Source: Hyphomicrobiales bacterium (GTDB lineage: Bacteria > Pseudomonadota > Alphaproteobacteria > Rhizobiales > Rhizobiaceae). From it: DNA of 39,466 nucleotides. The translations under genes and the position numbers were made by a program. The notes under the pieces were generated by a model that worked only from the letters and a program-made list of their open reading frames with translations, searched no databases and had not been told where the DNA came from. Location: assembly GCA_900470965.1 (NCBI GenBank), contig UCCS01000139.1:1-39466 (forward strand), in the 5' to 3' direction. This document shows, one piece after another, positions 33,009 to 39,466 of the stretch; position 1 is the stretch's first letter, and each line of letters opens with the position of its first letter.

Positions 33009-33957
33009 GTCGTTCCTCCGGATTGAAATCGATATGGTAGTGATCGTCGGCAAAGCCCTTTACGTGCAGAAGATCCTTGATGCGTCGGCCGGTCGGTGTC
33101 CGTTCGATCGAGACGACCAGGTCGACTGCGTCGCCGATCACAGCCTGCATGGGCTGGCGACTGACTTCGGCGGTGAGTTGTTCGAGGCGCTGAAGGGCCG
33201 AACATGCCGTATTGGCATGAAGCGTGGTAACGCCGCCGGGATGGCCGGTATTCCATGCCTTCAAAAGAGTGAGAGCTGCCCCATCGCGCACTTCTCCGAC
33301 GATGATGCGGTCGGGTCGCAGGCGCATCGTGCTTTTGAGGAGCCTCGCCATGTCGACATGATCGCTGGTGTGCAGCGACAACGCGTTTGCGGCGACGCAC
33401 TGGAGTTCGCACGTGTCCTCGAGAATGACGAGGCGATCGCCCGGTGCACTTGTCGCGATCTCGGCGATGACCGCATTGGCAAGCGTCGTCTTGCCGGAGC
33501 CGGTGCCGCCGGAAACGACGATGTTGCGCCTCGACCGGACGGCCTCGCGCAGGCTACGCGCTTGCCAGGCGGTCATTGCGCCCGAACTGACGTAGTCGTC
33601 CAGACCGATCAGCCGGGAGCCTCGCCTGCGGATCGAGAAGGCAGGCGCGGTCACGACTGGCGGCAGGATTCCCTCGAAGCGATGTCCGCCGACCGGCAGT
33701 TCGCCCGAGACGATCGGCCGCGTCGTGTCGACCTGCGAATTCAGCATATGGGCGACGGCGCCAATGACGATCTCGGCCGCACCCTGTTCCATGATACCCA
33801 CGGCGGCGATGCCCTCGCCGAGCCGCTCGATGAATAAATGTCCGTCCGGGTTGAGCATGATCTCGCTCACCATTGGATCGGCGAGCGCGCGGCAGACGAC
33901 GGGGCCGAGCGCATCTTCGAGCTTGCGGACCAGCCGCGATAAGGAGCGGGTTTCCAT
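32998..33957 (-). CDS. trbB: TrbB, VirB11-like secretion ATPase
   Basis: A 319-residue hexameric ATPase of the VirB11/TrbB family, which works at the cytoplasmic base of the channel in pilus building and DNA transfer. The N-terminal domain has VSEIMLNPDGHLFIERLG. The C-terminal RecA-like domain has Walker A VSGGTGSGKTTLANAV near residue 150, the Asp box VILEDTCELQC, the Walker B-like PDRIIVGEVRDGAAL, and the His box HPGGVTTLHANTA. All are intact. It starts 9 bp after traI on the same strand, so it is the first trb gene in the traI-trb transcript. Length and motifs match Ti and Sym plasmid TrbB. Confidence 0.97.
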   Translation of the reverse strand: METRSLSRLVRKLEDALGPVVCRALADPMVSEIMLNPDGHLFIERLGEGIAAVGIMEQGAAEIVIGAVAHMLNSQVDTTRPIVSGELPVGGHRFEGILPPVVTAPAFSIRRRGSRLIGLDDYVSSGAMTAWQARSLREAVRSRRNIVVSGGTGSGKTTLANAVIAEIATSAPGDRLVILEDTCELQCVAANALSLHTSDHVDMARLLKSTMRLRPDRIIVGEVRDGAALTLLKAWNTGHPGGVTTLHANTACSALQRLEQLTAEVSRQPMQAVIGDAVDLVVSIERTPTGRRIKDLLHVKGFADDHYHIDFNPEERHAA

Positions 33958-33966
33958 CCAAAGCGC

Positions 33967-34596
33967 CTAGGCCGCGTTGCAAAGGCTGGCGGAAAATACC
34001 GATCGATAGGATGGAGGCCTTATCGCCTCGAAATGCGACCGCGTCACCGGCAGGCTTCCGGCAACGCTTCGCACGTCGCCGATCAATTGCGGTTCGCCGT
34101 AGCGCGCAAGCGGCCAGGAAGCTCGCTTCAGGATACGTTCGAACCGGATATCAGTCACGGTGGCGATCTCGCTGACACCACTGATCAGACACCACTCAAG
34201 GATACCGGCAAACAGGAAGACCGTCGCGCCGTTCAATCCGAAACGACCACATGTCTCGGCATCCGCGTGCGTGTCGACGCAGAAGCGGGAGCTCTCGACC
34301 ATCCTTGCATGAGCGGGAAACGGCTTGCCGCCCAGAAGCGTCGAGAAGACGTCGGCGAGCATCGTCGGTCCTACGGCCGGAAGGAGACGCGCCGAAGCAA
34401 TCGCGGCGTTTCCATCGTCGGCGACCACGATATAGACAGGGCCGAGTGTGTCAAAGAGGTCGTGTTCCCTCCCTTCCTCGACCTTGACCTGCCAACCGAG
34501 CCGCGCGTGGAAGACCCGGGCTCTGAGACGGAACATACTGTCGAGAAGAGATGACTGTGATGCTGCGTCATCCGGTCCTATCGCCCTCACATACAT
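33967..34596 (-). CDS. traI: TraI, LuxI-family acyl-homoserine-lactone synthase
   Basis: A 209-residue LuxI-type enzyme that makes the conjugation autoinducer (in Ti systems 3-oxo-C8-homoserine lactone) from S-adenosylmethionine and acyl-ACP. The conserved family residues are present: R25 and F29 (FRLRARVF), W35 (LGWQV), D46 and D49 (EHDLFD), R70 (ASARLL), E101 and R104 (VESSRF). ATG 34596 has GGAGG 7 bp upstream. A tra-box-like palindrome lies about 55 bp before the gene. It heads the trb operon, so signal production and the transfer channel rise together when TraR (22221-22925) is active. It is divergent from repABC, as in Ti plasmids, where TraR also raises copy number. Confidence 0.95.
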   Translation of the reverse strand: MYVRAIGPDDAASQSSLLDSMFRLRARVFHARLGWQVKVEEGREHDLFDTLGPVYIVVADDGNAAIASARLLPAVGPTMLADVFSTLLGGKPFPAHARMVESSRFCVDTHADAETCGRFGLNGATVFLFAGILEWCLISGVSEIATVTDIRFERILKRASWPLARYGEPQLIGDVRSVAGSLPVTRSHFEAIRPPSYRSVFSASLCNAA

Positions 34597-34650
34597 ACTC
34601 GATCCTCCGTGTCAGTTGAGACAAGGCATTGAAATCACGATCGGCGGTGA

Positions 34651-34667
34651 ATGTCAGACCCTCACAT
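34651..34667. promoter_or_regulatory. tra-box-like operator between traI and repA
   Basis: ATGTCAGACCCTCACAT is an imperfect palindrome whose ends match the TraR box (ATGTGCAGATCTGCACAT). It is 17 rather than 18 bp, with two mismatched pairs in the middle. It lies 55 bp before traI, a fitting place for TraR activation of traI-trb, and possibly of repABC on the other side. Confidence 0.55.
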
Positions 34668-34695
34668 GCGAGGGGGAGTGAGTCGCAGCACTGTT

Positions 34696-34723
34696 GCCCG
34701 ATCCGACGAAAAACGGGCTTTTT
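34696..34723 (+). terminator. possible attenuator/terminator in the repA leader
   Basis: GCCCG (34696-34700), 13-base loop, CGGGC (34714-34718), then five T residues (34719-34723). It is in plus orientation, between the tra box and repA. No gene ends here, so it would act on leader RNA heading for repA. Confidence 0.45.
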
Positions 34724-34956
34724 ATCCTGCCACATGTGGTGAGCTAAATTTCACTATGGCTTTCCACAGGCATCAAGGTTAAGTTACTGGAAAGGTGAAT
34801 GAATCGCCCGCCTGAAATTGCTGGGTGCCATCAATGGCTGAAGTTTGATTCACAACCTGGTAACCCTAATCGCCTTGCCGCCACGATAGAATCGGCCATA
34901 ATAACGGTTCAAACGGGTTTTTAGCCTCAAAATCGTTATCTGGACGATCGATCGTG
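34724..34956. promoter_or_regulatory. repA upstream region with inverted repeats
   Basis: This stretch holds the repABC promoter region. A palindrome CCACATGTGG lies at 34730-34739. An inverted repeat ATAACG (34901-34906) / CGTTAT (34934-34939) flanks a T-rich stretch just before repA. The latter is a candidate operator for RepA-RepB autorepression, known in the family; its use here is inferred. Confidence 0.4.
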
Positions 34957-36165
34957 ATGAACGCTAATTCGAAGCCTTCCGTGAGCAGGCCCATGAACTT
35001 TGAGGATCAGATCCTCGAACAGGGCGATCTGATCTCACAGAAGCTCCATCTTCTGAGCGTGCAGCGATTTCCGCCGAACGCCAAGAAGACTCTGCGAAGC
35101 TTTTCGCTCGCCGAAGTCGCCAATTATGTCGGCGTCTCGCAAAGCACCTTGAAGAAGCTGCATCTCGAGGGAAAAGGCCCCTCCCCGCAGACGTCCTCTT
35201 CGGGCCGTCGCTCCTATACGGCCGAGCAGATGCTCGAACTTAGGCAGTATCTCGACGCGCATGGACGATCCGAGAGCCGGATGTTTGTCCCGCATCGGCG
35301 CCCCGGGGAGAAGCTGCAGGTGATTGCTGTAGTGAACTTCAAGGGCGGCTCTGGCAAAACCACGACGGCCGCCCACCTGGCGCAATATCTAGCGTTGACG
35401 GGTCATCGCGTGCTTGCCGTCGACCTCGACCCGCAGGCCTCGATGTCTTCGCTGCATGGCTTTCAGCCGGAACTCGATCAGATATCATCGATTTATGACG
35501 CCATTCGCTACGATGGCAACAAGATGCCTTTGTCCGATATCATCCGGCAGACGAACTTCCCCGGTCTCGATATCGTGCCTGCCAATCTCGACCTGCAGGA
35601 ATATGAGTACGACACGCCGCTTGCAATGGCCGACAAGTCGTCGAATGAGGGCAAGACCTTCTTCACCCGCATCTCACGGGCGCTTGCCGAAGTGGATGAC
35701 AGATACGATGTCGTCGTGGTCGATTGCCCCCCTCAACTCGGCTACCTGACGCTGACAGCGCTGACGGCGGCAACGAGCGTCATGATCACCATCCACCCGC
35801 AGATGCTCGATGTCATGTCTATGGGGCAGTTCCTGCTGATGCTCGGCGGCATTCTCAAACCGATCCGGGCCGCAGGCGCCGAGGTCAATCTCTCCTGGTA
35901 CCGATATCTGATCACCCGCTATGAGCCGACCGACGTGCCCCAGGCGCAGATGGTGGGTTTCATGCAGACCATGTTTCACGAGTTCATGCTGAAACATCAG
36001 ATGCTGAAGTCGACCGCGGTCTCCGATGCCGGCATTACCAAGCAGACGCTTTATGAGGTCGAGCGGGCTTCGATGAACCGAGGAACCTATGATCGAGCCG
36101 TGGAATCTCTGGATGCCGTCAACGCTGAAATCGCCGCTCTCGTGCATCAATCATGGGGGCGCTGA
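34957..36165 (+). CDS. repA: RepA, ParA-type plasmid partition ATPase and autorepressor
   Basis: A 402-residue RepA of the repABC family. The N-terminal part has a MerR/ParA-like helix-turn-helix (FSLAEVANYVGVSQSTLKKL, about 48-67) for operator binding. The ParA core has Walker A VNFKGGSGKTTTAAH (about 126-140), VLAVDLDPQASMSS and VVVVDCPPQLGYLT. It moves plasmids by ATP cycling with RepB and represses repABC. ATG 34957 is used; GTG 34954 directly before it is equally open, and neither has a strong ribosome site. Length is normal. A parS-like palindrome begins right at its stop codon. Confidence 0.97.
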   Translation: MNANSKPSVSRPMNFEDQILEQGDLISQKLHLLSVQRFPPNAKKTLRSFSLAEVANYVGVSQSTLKKLHLEGKGPSPQTSSSGRRSYTAEQMLELRQYLDAHGRSESRMFVPHRRPGEKLQVIAVVNFKGGSGKTTTAAHLAQYLALTGHRVLAVDLDPQASMSSLHGFQPELDQISSIYDAIRYDGNKMPLSDIIRQTNFPGLDIVPANLDLQEYEYDTPLAMADKSSNEGKTFFTRISRALAEVDDRYDVVVVDCPPQLGYLTLTALTAATSVMITIHPQMLDVMSMGQFLLMLGGILKPIRAAGAEVNLSWYRYLITRYEPTDVPQAQMVGFMQTMFHEFMLKHQMLKSTAVSDAGITKQTLYEVERASMNRGTYDRAVESLDAVNAEIAALVHQSWGR

Positions 36166-36181
36166 TTTGTCAGCTGACAAA
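36166..36181. promoter_or_regulatory. candidate parS centromere between repA and repB
   Basis: TTTGTCAGCTGACAAA is a perfect 16-bp palindrome immediately after the repA stop. It agrees with the repABC parS pattern GTTNNCNGCNGNNAAC at all fixed positions except the outermost pair. Ti plasmids also have their centromere between repA and repB. RepB is the expected ligand. Confidence 0.72.
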
Positions 36182-36236
36182 AACGAGGATTTCGCTCGCA
36201 AATTCAATTCGCTAGTTGCCGATTGGAGGCATTGAG

Positions 36237-37214
36237 ATGGCGCGCAAGAACCTGCTTCAGGGCCTGGTCGATCTCCCGAATGATCCGCCAACTGTCACAA
36301 ACTACCCGATGCGCGGCGCCGGCAAGTCGCTGGTGCGTTCTCTGGACGATTTGGCAAAGCAGGCCGACAAGTTTTTGGAGGGCGAGGCGATCGTCGAGCT
36401 CGATCCGGATCAGGTCGATGCCTCCTTCGTCCAGGACCGGATCTCGGAGGACGATGCCGAGTTCGATGACCTCAAAGAAGCAATCCGCGTTCGCGGTCAG
36501 GATACCCCTATTCTGGTGCGCCCCCACAGGTCGGCAAAAGGTCGTTATCAGGTCGTCTTCGGCCATCGGCGCCTCAGGGCTGCGCGCGAGCTCGGACGCA
36601 AAGTCAGGGCTGTCGTCAAGCCGATCGACGACCGTACCCATGTCATTGCCCAGGGTCAGGAAAATTCCGCCCGCGCCAACCTCACCTTCATCGAGCGCGC
36701 GCTGTTTGCCCGCCGGCTGGAGGATCTCGGTTACGATCGAGATGTGATTGCAGCGGCCCTTGTCGCCAATGCTGCATCGATCTCCAAGATGATGTCGGTG
36801 ACCGAACGGATCTCGGCTTCGACGATCCAGCAGCTGGGTTCTGCTCCGGGCGTCGGACGCGAACGTTGGGTCGAGCTGTCTCTTCTCGTCGGCAAGGCCT
36901 CCAATGAGGCGAAGGTCTCCGAGGTCCTGCAGTCGCCCGGTTTTGGCGAATTGCCATCCGACGAGCGATTCTCGCGGCTTTACGGTGCCCTCAACAAATC
37001 GGCCAGGCCCGTCCGAAAGGTCGAGGCGGGAGCTGGCAAAGCGACCTGGCAGCCGCGCGACAAGGCGGTGCAGGCCGAGATCAAGAATACCGGCAAGGCG
37101 TTTTCGATGTCGATGAAGGCAAAGAATGCCGGCCGTTTCGGTGAATTCCTCTCCAACCGACTGGACGCGCTCTATGAGCAGTTCCTCGCCGAGGAGGGAA
37201 ACAAAGGAGACTGA
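36237..37214 (+). CDS. repB: RepB, ParB-type centromere-binding protein
   Basis: A 325-residue ParB homologue. It opens MARKNLLQGLVDLPND, then shows the ParB/Srx domain (DDLKEAIRVRGQDTPILVRP, YQVVFGHRRLRAARELGRKV, about 85-125), the CTP-binding region of the family. The helix-turn-helix follows (GYDRDVIAAALVANAASISKM, about 165-185). It loads on parS and works with RepA in segregation, and helps in repression of repABC. ATG 36237 has GGAGG 7 bp upstream; the frame also opens 7 codons earlier. It is separated from repC by the antisense-RNA region. Confidence 0.96.
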   Translation: MARKNLLQGLVDLPNDPPTVTNYPMRGAGKSLVRSLDDLAKQADKFLEGEAIVELDPDQVDASFVQDRISEDDAEFDDLKEAIRVRGQDTPILVRPHRSAKGRYQVVFGHRRLRAARELGRKVRAVVKPIDDRTHVIAQGQENSARANLTFIERALFARRLEDLGYDRDVIAAALVANAASISKMMSVTERISASTIQQLGSAPGVGRERWVELSLLVGKASNEAKVSEVLQSPGFGELPSDERFSRLYGALNKSARPVRKVEAGAGKATWQPRDKAVQAEIKNTGKAFSMSMKAKNAGRFGEFLSNRLDALYEQFLAEEGNKGD

Positions 37215-37217
37215 ACC

Positions 37218-37275
37218 GCAAAAGAAAAAGGCCCCCAAACGTTGCCGTCGTGGAAGCCTTCCTCTGATCTAAGCA
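37218..37275 (-). ncRNA. counter-transcribed RNA of repABC (incA/repE type)
   Basis: On the minus strand a promoter TTGACT (37309-37304), 17 bp, GATTCT (37286-37281) is followed by a short transcript ending in a terminator. The stem is AAGGCTTCC (37260-37252) paired with GGGGGCCTT (37236-37228), then a T-rich run (37227-37218). This is the place, direction and size of the antisense RNA that limits repC expression and causes incompatibility in all studied repABC plasmids. The repC leader also shows CACC (37320-37323) / GGTG (37331-37334), a possible alternative hairpin. Confidence 0.85.
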
Positions 37276-37280
37276 CCCAG

Positions 37281-37309
37281 AGAATCGCACTTCCCCGAAT
37301 CACAGTCAA
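37281..37309 (-). promoter_or_regulatory. promoter of the repABC antisense RNA
   Basis: TTGACT and GATTCT hexamers 17 bp apart, reading on the minus strand. The position, about 63 bp before repC and directed into the repB-repC gap, fits the constitutive ctRNA promoter of the family. Confidence 0.75.
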
Positions 37310-37371
37310 GAGTCTTTGGCACCGAATTTTGGTGAGCGGATTTCTTTTGCCCGACAGAAGGTGAGAGAAAA

Positions 37372-38592
37372 ATGCAAACGCATAAGGTAACGACGCCCTT
37401 TGGGCGGCGGCCGATGTCGCTTGCCTTGGTGAAAGGGCAGCTGGACGCTGCTACGATCAAACCAGGCAAGTCGGTCGACAAATGGAAGGTGTTTCGCGAC
37501 GTCTGCGAGGCCCGTTCGCTGCTTGATGTCCAGGATCGCGCGCTCGCCGTCCTTGACGCGCTCCTGACCTTCCTGCCAAGCAATGAGCTTTCCGAGGAGA
37601 TCGGTCTCGTCGTATTCCCGTCGAATGCGCAGCTCAGCGTGCGCGCCCATGGCATTGCCGGCACGACGCTGCGCCGCCACTTGGCCGCGCTCGTCGATGC
37701 CGGACTGATCGTGCGCAAGGATAGCCCAAACGGCAAGCGCTACGCACGCCGTGACGGAGCAGGCGAACTGGAACAGGTCTTCGGCTTCTCCGTTGCGCCG
37801 CTGCTCTCCCGATCGGAGGAACTGGCTTCACTTGCCCAAAGCGTGGCGGCCGAGCGCCGACGTTTCCAGATCGTCAAGGAGAACCTTTCGCTCTGCCGGC
37901 GCGATATTCGCAAGCTGATCTCCGCAGCGATGGCAGAGGGCGCCCCGGGGAATTGGAGCTACATCGAGAGCCAGTTCGTGGCACTTCTCGCGCGGATTCC
38001 ACGCACGCCCGCCATTGCAGACATCGCCCCGATCCTTGAAGAGATGGAGATGCTGCACGAAGAAGTCATCAACCAGCTGGATTTCCAGCAAGATCATCAA
38101 AATTCAGACGGCAATGATGTCCATTTTGAACGTCACATACAGAATTCACATACCGAATCTATCAATGAACTTGAACCTCGCTCCGAAAAAGAGCAGGGCG
38201 AAAAGCCGGGTTACAAGATCAGGCCGGTTGCCGAACCGATAAAGGCGTTCCCTTTGGGCATGGTCCTGCAGGCTTGCCCGGCGATTGCCGACTATGGCCA
38301 GGGTGGAAGCATCGGCAGCTGGCGCGAACTGATGAGTGCTGCGATCACCGTCCGCTCGATGCTGGGTGTCAGCCCGTCGGCCTATCAGGAGGCCTGCGAG
38401 GTCATGGGGGCGGAGAATGCCGCCGTCGCGATTGCCTGTATTTTGGAACGGGCCGGGCACATAAATTCGGCGGGTGGCTATCTCAGGGATCTGACGGCGA
38501 AGACTGCACGCGGTGAATTCTCGCTTGGACCGATGCTGATGGCGCTTTATCGCAGCAATGGCAGCGCGAGCAGGCATGCCGGGAAAGGCTAG
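37372..38592 (+). CDS. repC: RepC, replication initiator
   Basis: A 406-residue RepC, the initiator that binds the origin, which in this family lies inside repC itself. The N-terminal winged-helix domain is clear (TPFGRRPMSLALVKGQ; LPSNELSEEIGLVVFPSNAQ; RAHGIAGTTLRRHLAALVDA; GLIVRKDSPNGKRYARRD). The middle is a long helical region (about 140-230), and a C-terminal domain follows (WRELMSAAITVRSMLGVSPS; YQEACEVMGAENAAVAIACI; GGYLRDLTAKTARGEFSLG). ATG 37372 has AAGGTGAG upstream. Expression is expected to be limited by the antisense RNA in the preceding gap. The gene is intact, so the replicon should be functional. Confidence 0.97.
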   Translation: MQTHKVTTPFGRRPMSLALVKGQLDAATIKPGKSVDKWKVFRDVCEARSLLDVQDRALAVLDALLTFLPSNELSEEIGLVVFPSNAQLSVRAHGIAGTTLRRHLAALVDAGLIVRKDSPNGKRYARRDGAGELEQVFGFSVAPLLSRSEELASLAQSVAAERRRFQIVKENLSLCRRDIRKLISAAMAEGAPGNWSYIESQFVALLARIPRTPAIADIAPILEEMEMLHEEVINQLDFQQDHQNSDGNDVHFERHIQNSHTESINELEPRSEKEQGEKPGYKIRPVAEPIKAFPLGMVLQACPAIADYGQGGSIGSWRELMSAAITVRSMLGVSPSAYQEACEVMGAENAAVAIACILERAGHINSAGGYLRDLTAKTARGEFSLGPMLMALYRSNGSASRHAGKG

Positions 38593-38595
38593 GAC

Positions 38596-38630
38596 GGTCC
38601 GGCCGCAGTGATGGACGGCCAGCGACCTTT
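38596..38630 (+). terminator. possible terminator after repC
   Basis: GGTC-C-GGCCG (38596-38605) can pair with CGGCC-AGC-GACC (38616-38627), a stem of nine pairs with a bulge, followed by TTT. It begins 3 bp after the repC stop. The T run is short. Confidence 0.4.
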
Positions 38631-38650
38631 CCGCCGCCAGGTGTGAGCCA

Positions 38651-38728
38651 TCAGGCTCTCGTTTGCCACCAGACAAGCGCGAAGGATGCGAAGGCGAAAG
38701 TGGTTGCGAGTAGCGTCTGATGGTCCAT
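38651..38728 (-). CDS. possible 25-residue membrane peptide
   Basis: A tiny frame, MDHQTLLATTFAFA then SFALVWWQTRA, which is almost entirely one hydrophobic helix with charged ends. ATG 38728 has AAGGA 8 bp upstream. An EcfG-like element (38757-38781, minus strand) lies at promoter distance. Such single-helix peptides often dampen or tune membrane enzymes, but I do not recognise this one. The combination of ribosome site, promoter-like element and membrane-like composition is the only evidence. It sits just downstream of repC on the opposite strand. Confidence 0.4.
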   Translation of the reverse strand: MDHQTLLATTFAFASFALVWWQTRA

Positions 38729-38756
38729 GAGACTGTCCTTGTTGCAGCAGCACGAT

Positions 38757-38781
38757 AATGCGCAAGCCAGTCAGGAGTTCC
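38757..38781 (-). promoter_or_regulatory. weak candidate EcfG/RpoE2 stress promoter
   Basis: The minus strand reads GGAAC (38781-38777), 16 bases, CATT (38760-38757): the -35 is perfect and the -10 matches three of four. It is 29 bp before the small ORF at 38728. Confidence 0.4.
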
Positions 38782-39046
38782 CGATGACCAGAGTGCCTGG
38801 GCAAGCCGAAAGGGCATGGGGATCAGCCTACTTTTCGAGCTTCGGTCGTCGACCGGCGGTCACCTGGAATCCTCAAAAGCTATCTGCTTCGCAAACATGG
38901 TTAACCGTGCCTCAAACGTCAGGATGGAGCCGAAAATCGCGATTTCGTGATGGCGGCCGAGCCGAGAAAATCATTGGCGCCGTTGCCACCGCGGGCTGCA
39001 GTGCCATCTGTCTCATCCGGACAGGATGAGCAAGTGGAGGACGACG

Positions 39047-39313
39047 ATGTCAGTCGATGAAGACCGTATCAGACGGCGCGCCTATGAGATCTGGGAGCGC
39101 GAAGGCCGGCCTCATGGCGAGGATATGAGGCACTGGCTTCGGGCATTTCAGGAAATCGCCGCGAGTGCTGACGCCACCAGCAAGCCGGCCAAGACGCCGC
39201 GCGCGAAGAAGGCCACAAGCGCCGACAAGGCAGTAAAGCCAAAGGTCGCAAGCAGATCCAAAGGCGGCGCCCAGAGCGTTCAAACGACAAACCCTCCGCC
39301 GAAAGCTGCCTAG
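39047..39313 (+). CDS. DUF2934 family small protein
   Basis: An 88-residue protein. The first 40 residues are a clear DUF2934 domain (RIRRRAYEIWEREGRPHGED, then MRHWLRAFQEI). The rest is a Lys/Ala/Pro-rich tail (KPAKTPRAKKATSADKAVKP) that looks like a disordered, possibly nucleic-acid-binding extension. DUF2934 proteins are widespread in rhizobia, often on plasmids and near stress genes; no function is established. ATG 39047 has GGAGG 6 bp upstream, better than the in-frame ATG 39026. It stands alone, about 450 bp after repC; that gap holds only the small minus-strand ORF and its promoter candidate. Confidence 0.83.
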   Translation: MSVDEDRIRRRAYEIWEREGRPHGEDMRHWLRAFQEIAASADATSKPAKTPRAKKATSADKAVKPKVASRSKGGAQSVQTTNPPPKAA

Positions 39314-39466
39314 CCTGTCGCGAGCTTCACCAAGCACTGACGGGTTTGAGTGCGAGCGGCAGTTCGGTCGCCCGGCCTATAGGTCTTAGAAAAACGGGAC
39401 GCCTTGGTGGGCCCCCCGCGATCAGTTGTGTCTTGCGACAATAAATCTCTCGTGCAGATCAGAGTG

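Noticed and set aside
34730..34739. CCACATGTGG palindrome as a second tra box
   Set aside because: It is shorter than a tra box and lacks the GCAGATCTGC core.
38727..39029. 100-codon plus-strand frame before the DUF2934 gene
   Set aside because: No ribosome site and low-complexity composition; it overlaps a better-supported small ORF on the other strand.
8660..39396. Similar short stretches around CTTAGAAAAA at about 8671 and 39386
   Set aside because: Only about 10 bases are shared, with loosely similar flanks; too little to call a repeat or attachment site.
39452..39460. GTGCAGATC, a perfect left half of a tra box, near the right edge
   Set aside because: The right half does not match, and the sequence ends 6 bases later, so a TraR site cannot be claimed.

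Overview
The window looks like part of a large accessory plasmid of a Rhizobiaceae bacterium (Rhizobium, Agrobacterium or Sinorhizobium type). The evidence is a complete repABC replicon with its antisense RNA, a Ti/Sym-type traI-trb conjugation operon, a TraR-like quorum sensor, alphaproteobacterial LexA boxes and EcfG/RpoE2-type promoters. No rRNA, tRNA, insertion sequence or CRISPR was seen.

Layout, left to right. (1) 1-7.3 kb, minus strand: a tightly packed glgE - treS/maltokinase - glgB operon, that is, the GlgE route from trehalose to branched alpha-glucan. glgB runs off the left edge. (2) 7.4-9.6 kb, minus strand: a single-domain response regulator, two small stress-type proteins and one frameshifted small gene. 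(3) 9.6-15.2 kb, minus strand: the imuA-imuB-dnaE2 mutagenesis cassette behind a perfect LexA box. (4) 15.2-16.3 kb: a possible small membrane protein and an XRE regulator. (5) 16.6-22.1 kb: an unassigned metabolic island. An ornithine-cyclodeaminase-family gene and an MmgE/PrpD gene (plus strand) converge on an amidohydrolase co-directional with an OmpR-type regulator (minus strand). A second, divergent OmpR-type regulator starts 18 bp away. (6) 22.2-24.4 kb: traR, a gene with a LexA box inside its promoter, a small membrane ORF, and a candidate stress-induced small RNA. (7) 24.6-34.6 kb, minus strand: traI-trbBCDEJLFGHI, a quorum-regulated type IV secretion operon with no trbK. (8) 34.6-39.3 kb, plus strand: repA, a parS-like palindrome, repB, antisense RNA, repC, a small minus-strand ORF and a DUF2934 gene.

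The least obvious structure is regulatory. Six intergenic places carry GGAAC-N16-NNTT, the pattern of the alphaproteobacterial general-stress sigma factor EcfG/RpoE2, and two match the full GGAAC-N16-CGTT. They sit before glgE, an ElaB-like gene, a DUF6894 gene, two tiny membrane-peptide ORFs, and a terminator-ended transcript with no convincing ORF. Two LexA boxes add SOS control. The plasmid therefore seems to carry a stress-survival package (trehalose/glucan turnover, mutagenic repair, small envelope proteins) beside its transfer and maintenance machinery. The island in (5) is the best candidate for an undescribed system. Its enzyme families suggest catabolism of an imino- or N-substituted amino acid, but the substrate cannot be told from sequence alone.
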